Source of the DNA: Circinella umbellata
Taxonomy: Eukaryota; Mucoromycota; Mucoromycetes; Mucorales; Lichtheimiaceae
Assembly: GCA_025093555.1 (NCBI GenBank)
Contig: JAIWNF010000063.1
Location: 62,001-126,000, forward strand
Reading direction: 5' to 3'
DNA: 64,000 bases
The position numbers and the translations under genes are program-made. Numbering within the stretch: the first letter of the stretch is position 1; each line of letters opens with the position of its first letter. Under the pieces are notes generated by a model. That model had not been told where the DNA came from, ran no database searches, and worked only from the letters and a program-made list of their open reading frames with translations. This document shows, in pieces, positions 49,209 through 60,409 of the stretch.

Positions 49209-50943
49209 ATCTTTTGATCATATCTATATAGTGGTATTTAATTGGTTATTCACTTACCTTTTCGTCAACCGCCAGCTTTTTCATCGGTGATACGAGTACG
49301 TGTTCATTACCTTTATTATTATTTTGATCTAGTAAAAAAAAAAGAACAACTCTACCTGCAATACAGCAATCTTAAACATCACAACAAAGAAAAAACAACA
49401 ACTTAAAAAAATAATATATCATCTTATTCTAACGAAAAAATATAATTTATTGTTATTATTATTATTAGAAAACTTTTTAATGCGCGGTGTAGGTATTGCA
49501 CCTGCTTTTGAAGGTCAAACAATTCCTGCCATGGTATACATGCTTTTCCAAGGTATGTTTGCATGTTTAACACCTGCTCTTGCTTTTGGTGCTGCTGCAG
49601 AACGTATGTCTCTTGGCCCGACTATTATCTTTATCTTTGTATGGACTACACTTGTATATGACATCATTACGTGTTGGGTCTGGAATCCAAGTGGCTGGCT
49701 TGCTAAGATGGGTGCTATGGACTTTGCAGGTGGTGCTACTGTTCACGCTTCATCTGGTTTAGCTGCTGCTGCTTATGCTTTGGCACTTGGCAAACGTCGC
49801 GATTTTCATGAAAGAAACACGACACCCCATAATGCATCCTTTGTATATATCGGTCTCGCCATGCTTTGGTTCGGTTGGTTTGCATTTAATGCTGGCAGTG
49901 GCCTTGCTGCTGATGCTAGAGCTGCAAACTCGCTGGTTTGTACTCATTTAGCTGCATGTGTTGGTGCTGTAGTCTGGGTCATTATTGACTGGATCTACAC
50001 TCGTAAATGGAGTGTTGTTGGCTTATGTACTGGTGTTGTCGCTGGCTTGGCTACTGTGACTCCTGGTTCTGGCTTTGTTTCACCCGCTTCTTCATTATTA
50101 TTTGGTTTACTCGGTTCCATCGCATGTAACTATGCTGTCCGATACAAGCACAAGTGCGGTTTCGATGACGCCCTGGATGTTTTCACTGTCCATTACATTG
50201 GCAGTGTTGTTGGTTTAATTTTGACTGGTATTTTTGCTGAACGTTACATTATTAGTTTGGGTCAGCCTGAAGGCACACCTCTTGAAGATATTCAGATCGG
50301 TGGTTGGCTTGACGGCCATTGGATGCAAGTTCCCATCCAATTGGCTATGATTGTCAGCGTTTCTACTTGGGCTTTCGTGGTCACCTATTTAATCTTAGTT
50401 GTGTTGAACATGTTCCCACAAATGAAGATTCGTCTTGATGAACCTGATGAAGTCACCGGTACCGATTGGGCTCAAATGGGTGAACGTGCTTATGGTTATA
50501 TTGAATGGGAAGAAGAAATGATTCGTATCGCAAGTCGACATCCTAACGATCAAGAAACTGAAGAACAACTTAGTGCAAAGAAATCAACACTTCGCAATTT
50601 GAGACGATTTTTGATGATTAATGACCGTTCAACAACTGTGAATGGAGTTCCTACGTTGGTGGAAGAATCTGTCATGGATTATGGTCAACAAAAAGATATT
50701 CGTATGGGAAAGATACAACAACCCAGTAATAAATTAAAGACGACAACAACAACAACAGTAACAACACATACAACAAATTTACAACGACCTGCAAGTGTAT
50801 GTACTCAACAGTCTATACAACATCCACCGTCCATTGAGGAAATTACACCTGAACAAGTTGGTCAAAGTAGTAGTAACACTCTTGCCAATAGTAGTGGTAG
50901 CAGTGCTTCTGAATCTGATCAAAAGCAAAAGAACAGGTTATAA
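48812..50943 (+). CDS. Ammonium transporter, Amt/Mep family
   Basis: Four exons (48812-48895, 48981-49082, 49232-49295, 49469-50943) give 574 residues. It is a plasma-membrane ammonium channel/transporter with about 11 helices. Family motifs: FYAGLAKAKN near 35-44, FQGMFACLTPALAFGAAAERM near 110-130, DFAGGATVH with Asp168 and His176, and VHYIGSVVG with His325; the two His correspond to the twin-His pair of the pore, and the Asp to the conserved structural Asp. The cytosolic tail from about 425 is Thr/Ser/Gln-rich, suggesting phospho-regulation. Exon 2 must start at ACCCCTTCACTAGG (TPSLGLFYAGL), not at a nearer TAG. A 27-T run lies in intron 2. An in-frame upstream ATG (48536) gives only Phe-rich junk. 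Confidence 0.95.
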
Positions 50944-51481
50944 TATACTTTTATTAACATTGTCGATCGTACAAATACAAAAACAAATATCCTTTTCATC
51001 ATTCTTCTTTTTTCTGTATCGTTATTTTCTTCCTATTACTACTACTACTACTACTATTACTACCATTACTACCGACTATTATTATTATTTACACATACAT
51101 ATGCATATCTTCATTTATAACATATCTTTATCATTTTTTTTTATATTCTTCATCTCTCCAATGTAAATTATTTTTCGTTCCTCTATTTTTGTAACAGTTT
51201 TTATTTTTTGATTATATCTTCCCATTATATATAAAGTCATCTTACAGGGAAAATAAAAGAATTATATACATATATATATATATAAATTATAAACATCATC
51301 ATTGTTAGCCAATTTTTGAACAAAAATAATAAGAATTTTCATTCCTCAAAATGTTTTTACTTTTGGCCAACAAAAAAAAAATAATCTCATTCTCCTCACC
51401 GCCCCTTTTGTTCCCTTATTTTCTTCCCCTTTTCTTTAACCCCTTATTATTCTCTCGTTTTTTTTTTACATTAATTGTATT
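50944..51481. other. Intergenic region with CTA microsatellite
   Basis: 3' flank of the transporter, including an imperfect CTA/TAC trinucleotide tract (about 51040-51075) and a TA run (about 51271-51289), then a pyrimidine-rich promoter for the next gene. Confidence 0.5.
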
Positions 51482-52456
51482 ATGAGTGATGCTAGAACAT
51501 GGTGGCATCATAATCGCTACTCACAATATTATTCACCATCACAGCAACTATCAGCATGGAAATCCCTAGATACAAATAATAATAATGATAATAGTGTCAA
51601 TAATATAATTAATCACTCCTCTTATAATCCGTCACCATGGTTAACAGTTCCTGTAACTGTTACTTTAACTGACATTGTATATACAACAACCCAGGGAACA
51701 ACTACATTCACTACTACACCTGATGATGTATATGACCCTAATAATATTAATAATAACGATTATAATAGTAACAGCAGCAGTAGTAGTAACGACGAATTTT
51801 CACACCATTTGCATCAATTACTGCCAGCATTAGGGCTGTTTGCCGTGATTGGATTGCTTGCAATACTTGTATTACTTGGATATATGGGATATCGCTTTTA
51901 TAAATCAAGTAATAACGACAGCAGACGACATCAACAACGACTACGCAATAATAACAATTGGCCTTCTTACTCTTCAGAGGGGGAAGAAGATGTAGGAGGA
52001 AGAAGGGGAGAAAGAGATCTTGAGCCAATGGTATTTGAAAACTCGGCTAGTGAATTAAAGGCGCATTATGCACCACCATGGCCAATGCATCAACAAAAAC
52101 GTCCTATGGGTGCTATACTGGATTCACCAATAGAAAATAGTGGAAAACCCATATCAACAACTTTTATACCCATTCATAAATCCCCTTTAACTCTGGTACC
52201 AAGAATGGAAGTATGGCAAGATCCACAACGGAGAAGAGGAGTGGATGAATTAGATCTATGGGAAAAGAAACAGCAGCAAAAACACCCTATACATGAAGAT
52301 CATTCATCAAGATCATCATCAGAAACTATCCAACCCATAAATACGACTACACAATCAACCAGTCATATCGAGATGGCACGTAAAGCATTAGAAAAAAGTC
52401 GATTAGAAAACAGTAGCAGTCAATGGTTACGTCCTTTAGGAAGTAAAAGTCTTTAA
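51482..52456 (+). CDS. Single-pass membrane protein with Ser/Thr/Asn-rich ectodomain
   Basis: A single exon of 324 residues. The N-terminal ~110 residues are Ser/Thr/Asn-rich with a VPVTVTLTDIVYTTTQGTTT segment suited to O-glycosylation. One hydrophobic helix lies at about 113-136 (LPALGLFAVIGLLAILVLLG) followed by a basic stop-transfer stretch and a ~180-residue cytosolic tail. No signal peptide is visible. The layout resembles fungal Mid2/Wsc-like or Skg6-like surface proteins, but no cysteine-rich ectodomain exists, so this is a resemblance in topology only. Gene family not recognised. Confidence 0.75.
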   Translation: MSDARTWWHHNRYSQYYSPSQQLSAWKSLDTNNNNDNSVNNIINHSSYNPSPWLTVPVTVTLTDIVYTTTQGTTTFTTTPDDVYDPNNINNNDYNSNSSSSSNDEFSHHLHQLLPALGLFAVIGLLAILVLLGYMGYRFYKSSNNDSRRHQQRLRNNNNWPSYSSEGEEDVGGRRGERDLEPMVFENSASELKAHYAPPWPMHQQKRPMGAILDSPIENSGKPISTTFIPIHKSPLTLVPRMEVWQDPQRRRGVDELDLWEKKQQQKHPIHEDHSSRSSSETIQPINTTTQSTSHIEMARKALEKSRLENSSSQWLRPLGSKSL

Positions 52457-52674
52457 AAAATGTGGACAAAAAGGTTTTTTTTTTCAGTAGTTTTTGTACC
52501 AAGAACAATAACAAAAAAAAAATTATAATTTTTTATTTTTATTTTTGTCCTTGTACTTTTATTTATTCTTTTTTTTTTATAAAATTCTTATTTTTTTTTC
52601 AATCAAAACGCGCAAAAAAAAAGGGAAAAAAGGGAAATAAATGAGAAATAATACAACAGCACACAACATTATTT

Positions 52675-54079
52675 TTAATTCATGGATTGAACCAAGTTGT
52701 TAATGAATCTTTCACGATTGCCTTCATCACCACCTTCAATAAAATGTCCAGAAAACTTGCGTGTACGCCAGCCACCAGTTGGGTTAGATAACTTGAAAGG
52801 CCAAAGGAAAGTATTAGCTTCTTTGAAATTAGGACCCACAGTAGCAATTTCATGAATTAAATCTTCCATAGATGAAATATTGTATTTGCCTAAAGATTGT
52901 TCAATCAATGCGTTATCATGCAAAGCAATGCGTTGTTTATTGATCTTGCCATAACCACGCTTGTAAACTAATTCACGAATAGTTTTCAGGTTGGGTTCAC
53001 CAAAGGTAACATAAGGCAATACCAATTGTAACATTTCCAAAGTAGCCTTGTTAGCACGAACAAAAACAGCATTGTTAATTTGTAACAAACGGAACAATTG
53101 CAAGACTTTACGGGGTTTGGGAGCAATGTTATTAATACCACGGATACGAACAACCAATAATAATTTGGCTTGGGCAGGAACATAGTAACTACCATTAGCC
53201 TTGGCTTGGCGTTTTAATTCAATCAATTCACGTTCGGAAGATTGATATTCGCGACGATAAGAAGCAGCACGACGAACAAGTTCACGACGCTTGGTAATAC
53301 GAGCCTTTATTAATTAAAAAAAACAGTTATTAGTCTTTTGTTTATATTGTATTTGTAACAACCCAATACATAAAACGTCACAAAAATATATATGTAATAG
53401 TTATAATAAATCAGACCCGAAAGATGGTTAACTTCTGGCAACATCGCGGTGCAAACGCTAGCCCGAGAAAAAATATGAAAGTTTTCATCCCAATAAAATA
53501 ATATTACACCAAAAAAAAAAACTCGAAACAATTAATTTACCTTACGAGATTGAATTTTTGCTTCAGTTGCCTTTGCTTCAGCAGATGCATCCGATTTTTC
53601 TTTTTTTAATAAAGTTTCGGGTAAAAGCACTTGTTGAGCAGTAGGAACAGAGCTAAGAACGAAGAGAAAAAGGGGTTGATTTTTTTTTTGCAAAAAGTGG
53701 TCAACAAACTTGGAAAATAACATGAAATAATGTAATGTGTGTGTGTTGTATAAAAAAAGGTTCTTGTCAAATCCATGGTAAAAACTTTTTTAAAAAAAGT
53801 TTCCAAGGTGCAGAAGACCAAAGATAGATTTAAGGAGAAAAAAGAAAAAACTTGAAAAGCATTTCTCTTTACTCCCATCACTTTCCAATTGAATTCATAA
53901 GATATTAATCACAACCTCAATCCTGATAGCAGGTAAAAAGAGAAGGAAAAAGGAATATCAAAAGGAAAAACAGTGTATCATATATATAATACAACCCCTA
54001 CTAGGTTTCATATTTTTTTTTTTGTACATGTATATTATCTTAAAAGAATGTTAATATAAGGAACTTACTATGATACCAT
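52675..54079 (-). CDS. RPL7: 60S ribosomal protein L7 (uL30)
   Basis: Three exons (54069-54079, 53541-53652, 52675-53304) give 250 residues, the usual eukaryotic size. The first exon is only 11 nt (ATG GTA TCA TA), giving [21 protein letters not shown]. The protein contains [20 protein letters not shown], then [20 protein letters not shown] and [14 protein letters not shown], the standard L7 signature regions, and ends [15 protein letters not shown]. It is a large-subunit protein of the cytosolic ribosome. The second intron contains a C/D box snoRNA. The tiny first exon, intron-rich 5' end and divergent promoter with the RNF10-type gene fit a highly expressed gene. Confidence 0.96.
53405..53497 (-). 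ncRNA. Intronic C/D box snoRNA guiding LSU rRNA 2'-O-methylation (snR39/snR39B-like)
   Basis: Within RPL7 intron 2, on the sense strand of the host gene, a GC-richer block stands out from AT-rich intron. It has a C-box-like GGGATGA (53485-53491) and a D box CTGA (53411-53414), 81 nt apart end to end. The bases just 5' of the D box are complementary to ACCCGAAAGATGGTTAACT (read at 53415-53433 on the + strand). Conserved LSU rRNA has ACCCGAAAGAUGGUGAACU, so 14 contiguous bases pair, plus more after one mismatch. The fifth base from the D box faces the G of ACCCG, equivalent to yeast Gm805 (snR39B); yeast snR39 and snR59, which target the neighbouring A807, also lie in RPL7 introns. The C box has one deviation; outer ends are approximate. 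Confidence 0.82.
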
Positions 54080-54560
54080 TTTGTATTGTTTAAGTAATGA
54101 TTTAATGTAAAAAGGTAAACAGGAAAGAGAAAGTAACAAAGATTGCTAAAAAAATTTTCTTTAAAAGACTCAGAAAAAAGTACTCAGCCACTATTAGCTT
54201 GTCACTTACGGACTCTGTAATCATCAAAAGCAAAAATCTCAACTCATCATTATTCACCATTTGTGTATAGAAAGAATAGAATTAGAAAAATTAAAATATG
54301 AGGTTAAAATAAGCTAAATAGAAAAAAGAAAAATGGAAACACGTTAGCCAAAAAATTCGGTTTCATTAAATAATTAAACATGAACGCTTAAGATCGATTG
54401 GTTATGATTATCGTTATTATCACATAGTACGAAACCATTTTCGTTTCTCTTCTTTCTGCATGAAATTCTTTCGCAAAGCTGCGGAAACAAACCTATAATT
54501 GTATCTGTGATATTTCACTAGTGCATGTGTAATTTTTTTTTTATATTTATAACTTATAAT
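54080..54560. promoter_or_regulatory. Divergent promoter of RPL7 and the RNF10-type gene
   Basis: The 481 bp between the two start codons hold both promoters. The sequence is AT-rich with A/T runs; no specific ribosomal-protein regulatory box was recognised with confidence. Confidence 0.5.
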
Positions 54561-56257
54561 ATGAGTACTTCTCAACGGCAAAGTAGTCAAGGCTCTTCTG
54601 GTAAATAAATATTATTACCGTCACTTAATATGTATTAGTCAAATAAATTAAATAAATAAATGAAATAGGCGACCATTCCGTTAGGAGACCTCAGCGAAAA
54701 AAGAGACAAGCATCATTAAACCATCTCCTCAATTTTTCACTTCCTGATCGACATGACGATTTTGACTCTTACAGTGAGAATCATATATATCACGACGATC
54801 CTTTTAGTACCAATTTAACTACATATAAACCTTATCGAAAAGAACATTACGTTAATGCAAAGTAAATTTTTTATCTGTGAAAAAAGAAACATAGAGAAAG
54901 AAAGAAAAGACGAACAAAAAAAAACACTTATATATTTGCTATTACTATCTAGTTTCCGATTTTTATTGGATCCAACTGGAGACTATTCGCTTCATTTGGA
55001 TGATCCAGACGCTTGTTTTGATTGGAATTTAATTGAACAAGTATTAGTGTATTCAACTCAAGTACCAGCATGTCCTATTTGTCTTGATACACCAATCGCA
55101 CCAAGAATTGCACAGTGCGGACATATCTTTTGCTTATCTTGTATATTGCATAGTTTTCATGAAAATGGTCGAATATGTCCTATTTGTTCGGATCCTACTA
55201 CAGTACGTGAATTACGACCTATCCAAATTTTACAGTGTAAGAAATACAAGGTTGGTGATGATATCGATTTATGCTTGATGCGTCGGGAACCTAATAGTAT
55301 GCATCCATTACCTGTTAACGACAACAAGAAGACCACAAACACAAATGGAATGATACCACATGATACGACAGAATTATTACCTTATGCTCGATTTATGCTT
55401 GCTTCATCGGATACCCTACAATTGACTCGTGAAAGAGATACAGCTGATCTAATGGCAAGCATCGAAGCATGTCAACAAGAAGAAAATAGTGATGCTGAGT
55501 TAGCACATTTGTTAACTGGTCTGGAATTGCTAAGTAACGGAAATGATCATCATAAAGGAAAGCCACAACTGCAACGACAATATTCGAACCGAAACCACAA
55601 TAATCATAATCATTGTCAGGGAAATGAACGACAGTGCTATTATTTCTATCAAGCACGAGATGGTCAATGGATATTTCCAGGAACACGTACACTTCGGATC
55701 CTGTTACAAGCGTTTGGAGACTATGCTAATTTTCCACCAGAAATCGTGAATGCGACTCTGATTCATGTGGAAGAACAATTGTTGACTGAGGACCGAAGAA
55801 AACGATATAAATTTTTGGGTCATGTACCAATTGGATGCAATATATCATGGATTGAAATCGATCTGAAAGGGATTGTACCTGATGAACTACTTATCATTGC
55901 ATCTTCATCATCCTCACAAGAACAACTGAATTCTGGTACGTAAATGTAAAAAAAGCATAGCTTCATCTGATACGACAAAAAAAAAGGTGTGTTTCAGTGT
56001 GATAACTCTATGTTTTATATAACATCAATAACAAATTAATAGTGGAGGAAAGGGAGAGGAAGGAAAATGATGATGACGGAGAAGAAGAAGAAGAAGAAGA
56101 AGAAGAAGAAAAGAATTATCAGTATTTAGATAGAAATTATGATAATGAAAAAGAAGAAAATAGACAGGACTTATTATCATTATCAATGAAGGAAGAATGG
56201 TCGGATGAAGAAGAAATGTTAGAATACGTATTGAAATTATCCACAGTTCATCAATAG
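54561..56257 (+). CDS. RING-finger protein, RNF10/Mag2-like
   Basis: Four exons (54561-54600, 54669-54861, 54953-55935, 56043-56257) give 476 residues. The N-terminal part contains NHLLNFSLPDR and YRKEHYVNAN, then RFLLDPTGDYSLHLDDPDA, features of RNF10-type proteins. A C3HC4 RING lies at 118-157 (CPIC...CGHIFCLSC...CPIC). The C-terminal half includes YFYQARDGQWIFPGTRTLRILLQAFG, then a Glu-rich tract (GAA repeats) and an acidic tail. In other eukaryotes RNF10/Mag2 acts as an E3 ligase on stalled 40S ribosomal subunits in ribosome quality control, so the divergent pairing with RPL7 is thematically neat though not proof. The third intron uses the donor GTACGTAAAT. Confidence 0.87.
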
Positions 56258-56825
56258 CATGGTTAACATCGTATTCTAAAATTTCACATAATAAATTGTT
56301 ATATTTTTAAGTGTAGCATAACAACTATAATAACTGTATTTTCATATTAATAACTTGAAGTGTTTGGAGCATATATAATATTAATCTATACTCTATGGAT
56401 ATACTATTACAAGCAAAAAGACTATTACAATAGCACTGAAACTTTTAAACGTATTCAAATTGCCCCAAAATAATAAATAACAATAGAGGATAAATAAGAT
56501 ATACATTAAGGTTATGAAAAAGAAAACCTGTTGTAAGCTCATATGTAATTTACAACGTCTGTGGGTTAGTTCCCTAAATATTAATAATGTTAATTAGTCA
56601 ATAAAAAAAGAGTTTTGCTGAGTCAAATAAAGAAACTATTCATGCGTGGTGGAGTTGGATGATGAGTAAATGTAATTAGAATGTTCCGAAAAGGGTTGTT
56701 ATAATATGACGTATGTTTCTATTTTATGAGCCAAAAGCCCAAGTATTCATATTCATTTTTCTGGCTACGCATAATTTTCTAACTTTCCCTTTCTTCTTTT
56801 AACTCTCTTTTTTCTTTAATAACCC
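56258..56825. other. Intergenic region
   Basis: AT-rich sequence between two same-strand genes; the last 60 bases are pyrimidine-rich, as in a promoter leader. No gene or RNA is supported. Confidence 0.5.
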
Positions 56826-58977
56826 ATGACTTCACTAGATGCACTCGATGATAATCAAAAAGAGCTATTAGATCAATTTCAGGTACGCCATTTATATGCA
56901 GGGTACTCAATTCTAACATCCCTTGTCAATAACACTTATCCTTCGTCACTACTTATTAATATGCAATGTAATCTTAAAACGACAAACTCTGTAATATATT
57001 TAGGCTGTGACGCAGTCGGATGATTTGGAGGCTTCGATAAGCAGACTAGATCATTACAATTGGAACTTGGAGGTAAAATGTCTTTTTCTTTTTTTCTTTT
57101 TTTTTTTTACTTGTTGTAGGGTTGTTTTCTAAAAGAATGTCAGTGTTTAATCGAAGGTAGCTGAAATAAATTGAAATTATATATGATAGAGAGCCGTTGG
57201 AAGTGTATATGAAGCCAATAATTCACATGATACAGCTCGCGAAAAATTAGAACAAGAAGTCGCGTCAAGCACTTCATCAGGACAACCTAATGCTGATAAT
57301 AAATATAAGGATGGAAATAGTAGTAGTAATACTAATAGTAATCAAGCAGCACCTTCCTCGTCGTCCTCGTCCTCGTCTTCGTCTTCATCGTCACCTAGAC
57401 AACCTACTCCTTTTTCCACAGCAACGACCAATAATACTACAAGGCCACGACCTTTTCGATTGGGGTTATTCTCATTATTGACTTGGCCATTCGGTATTGC
57501 TTGGAACATTACGTGGGCTATTTTATCTTTTGCTTGTAAGTTGATAAGAATACATATATATATAATTTTTTACTTTTGGTTGGAAGTCCAAAATAAAATG
57601 CATTCATTTCTTTTTAAAACATAAATATATAATATAGCACGTCTTTTATCTCGACCTTCAATTACAAGTCATTCACAATCACAGCAACCACAACAAAGAC
57701 AGGATCCACGTACTGTTGCAGCTCGCTTTTTACGCGAATATGAAATCAAATATGGTGAAACTCATCTTGACTTTTATCAAGGAGGATATTCACAAGCATT
57801 GGAAAATGCTCGCAGAGATTTAAAATTTTTGCTTGTTGTATTACAAAGTGATGAGCATGACGATACGGAACAATTTTGTCGGTAAAGCATCTTATGCACT
57901 TTTTTTTTGTGCTTGTCGTAGATTATTTAACTGATATATGATTTTTTTATTAATAGGGAAACGCTAAGCTCAGAAGAACTAGTGGAATATATGCGTGAAA
58001 AGAACGTTCTTGTATGGGGTGGTAATGTGCGTGAATCTGAAGCTTTCCAAGGTAACAATCCATTATTATTATTGAGAGACTGAGATAGTAACCCAAAAAA
58101 TTCTCGGAAACTAAATCCTATTTTTATTAACGATACGATAGTGAGCAGTACGCTGCAAGCAACCACATATCCATTTATGGCTATTATCACTTTGCAATCC
58201 GGGTCCAGGTCATCTTCAGGCTCATTAAAAATGTCAGTTGTTGATAGAATCGAAGGACCCGCTTCTCCAGAAACTGTAATTCACCGTTGTGATATTGTGA
58301 TGCAACGTCATGGGCAAACATTGAATCGAATGCGTATGGAAAGAGATCAGCGTGAAATGGAACGTCGTCTGCGACAAGAACAAGATCAAGCTTATCGTGA
58401 AAGTTTGAAAGCAGATCAAGAAAAGGAAAGACAAGCACGGTTGGAAAGAGAAGCCCAAGCCAAAAAAGAAGAAGAAGCAAAGCGTGCAGAGCAAGAAAAG
58501 TTGGTATATGCCGAAAAACGAAAGCAGTATATTCGATATCTATGCGATAAATTACCTACAGAAGAGCCTACAGAAGGTACTGTGGCCAAATTGAGCTTTA
58601 GATTGGCGGATGGTGAACGGGTCATTCGCAAGTTTAAGGGTGATCTACCATTAGAGGTAAAGTTATAATAACATACGTATGTATGAATATAAATACATAT
58701 ACATATAAATGATTAACTAAATGTTTTATTTATTAATTAGGCACTGTATGAATTTGTGGAAGCATACCCGTTGCTTAAATCGGGTGAGGATGTTGGGGAT
58801 AATGAAAAACCGACAGATTATAAACACAAGTTCAATTTCACCATTATTTCCCCATATCCACGTACTGTGTATGAGCCAAGTACAACAAAAACCTTGGAAG
58901 AGGAAAAAAGCTTATGGCCAAGCGCAACTTTGATTGTTGATGCTGGTGATGACGACGACGATGAAGATAACGAGTAG
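56826..58977 (+). CDS. UBX-domain ERAD/lipid-droplet adaptor, FAF2/UBXD8-like
   Basis: Seven exons (56826-56882, 57004-57072, 57190-57535, 57638-57881, 57957-58051, 58142-58656, 58741-58977) give 520 residues. Order: UBA-like domain at about 5-50 (ending DHYNWNLERAVGSVYE), a Ser-rich linker, a hydrophobic hairpin at about 120-160 (LLTWPFGIAWNITWAILSFA), a UAS thioredoxin-like domain (KFLLVVLQSDEHDDT, then VLVWGGNV), a long charged coiled coil (RMRMERDQREMERRLRQEQ), and a UBX domain (AKLSFRLADGERVIRKF) to an acidic end. This is the FAF2/Ubx2 architecture: the protein inserts in ER or lipid-droplet membrane and recruits Cdc48/p97 for ER-associated degradation. All domains are present and undamaged. 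Confidence 0.93.
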
Positions 58978-59343
58978 TAGATAATAAAAGAAACAAAGAA
59001 AATATATAAATACATATGTTTTATTTTAGTTTTATTAGTATTACTCTTTACATGTATATACGGATGTGTGTATTACAAAATGATGTACTAACTCTTGGGA
59101 GGAAACAGAAAAAAATTGAATAGGTTTTATAATATACGTAACTTAAGAAATGAATTTATTTATTTTATGATGAACAAAAGAAAAACAGCGAAAAACAGAC
59201 AAAATCTTTGAATAAATTAAAAAGGAGAGACAAGGATAGAAATTCGTTTTTGTGTATATATGTGGAAGTGTATATGTAAATGGAAATAAATATATAGCGA
59301 GAAGATAAGAATGTATATATAAAATTATCAAATAACTCAATAT
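58978..59343. other. Convergent 3' intergenic region
   Basis: A/T-rich sequence between two convergent genes, with repeated TATA/ATAT strings; no coding or RNA gene seen. Confidence 0.5.
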
Positions 59344-59886
59344 TTATTGAGCAGGTGGAGCGGCATCTTCAAATTCTTCTTCAGCAACCATTGCTGCTGA
59401 GCTGACAGGGCTCAAGACTTCAATGATTTCAGCAAGAGCAGGCATGTTATTGAGGAAAGAAAGCAATGGGATATCAAGGGAGACTATCACATAATAGAAT
59501 CGTAAGTAAATTTGTATATAAAAACAAGTTCAAATAAAGAATAAAGATAAAATATACGACTTACACAAAGCGCTGTGTTCAGTAGCGACTGCTGTGGTGG
59601 TGGCTTCAACTGTGGCCCAGGAAGTAGATGTTGATACATAACCATCATAAACATTGACATAGGTGGTGCTGGGCTTAATAACAGTTTCAGTGCTGTAGGG
59701 TTCACGTTTCTTCAACATTCTATCAGGTCATTATACATATATACAGGTAAGAAAAATTTGTGCAATTAAAGTCGCCGTGTAGCGAATAAAAGAAATAAAA
59801 TATAATGGTATTTACTCAGCGTGACCTGCAGGACTGGCAGCGGCAATGCTGGCACCGGCAATAAGAGCAATTGAAACGAACTTCAT
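59344..59886 (-). CDS. Small secreted protein with dibasic processing site
   Basis: Three exons (59816-59886, 59565-59719, 59344-59483) give 121 residues. The N-terminus MKFVSIALIAGASIAAASPA is a clear signal peptide with cleavage likely after ASIAAA or SPAGHA. A KKR site at about 27-29 could be cut by a Kex2-type protease, leaving a ~92-residue Thr/Ser/Val-rich mature protein with an acidic, Ala/Pro-rich end. No cysteine pattern or GPI signal is visible. It could be a wall-associated or secreted peptide; I do not recognise the family. Residues at the second splice junction depend on the chosen phase but only this join keeps an open frame. Confidence 0.78.
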
Positions 59887-60409
59887 TTTTGATTATTAGT
59901 AAAGAGAAGAGAGTGGTAAAGAAGAGAGCTAGTGAGGGTATTGATAATTTCTTAAATTGATCATCAAAAAGCCAGCTTTTATAGTCTTGGGATCATGGTC
60001 AGCCATATTTTTTTTTTTGGTGAAACAATTTATAGGAATGTCTTTAATATATTGTATATCTAATACAAAGACATTCATTTTTCCTACATACCATATCAAT
60101 AAAGTGGATCAATTTACAACGACTAGATCAAAACCAAAATTTCCGACTGTGTTTGTTTGAGGTGACAGTCTGAGTATTACTATGCAAAGTTTAATTTTTG
60201 ACTAGCTAAACAGAAATAATGTTATGTGTGAGAGAAAAGATTTAATTTTTTTAGACACCACATACTCTCTATTAAACCGTGATAATATGGAATGACAACA
60301 GTAGCGAGCTATTGATATACCTATAGTACATATATAGAAAAGCATGATCTTATATTTTCTTTATTATTATATTTTCACCAAGTCGTAACATATATTCATA
60401 CATAAAAAT
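59887..60409. other. Intergenic region
   Basis: Promoter side of the secreted-protein gene and 3' flank of the DNMT2 gene. No gene is recognised. Confidence 0.5.

Noticed and set aside
530..53805. Recurring T-run/A-run junctions (for example at 530, 5536, 7630, 18022, 37257, 53790)
   Set aside because: Expected in AT-rich DNA with abundant homopolymers; they share no flanking sequence.
53653..54068. A second snoRNA in RPL7 intron 1
   Set aside because: There is a weak C-box-like GTGATGG but no D box (CTGA) in a suitable position and no rRNA-complementary stretch recognised.
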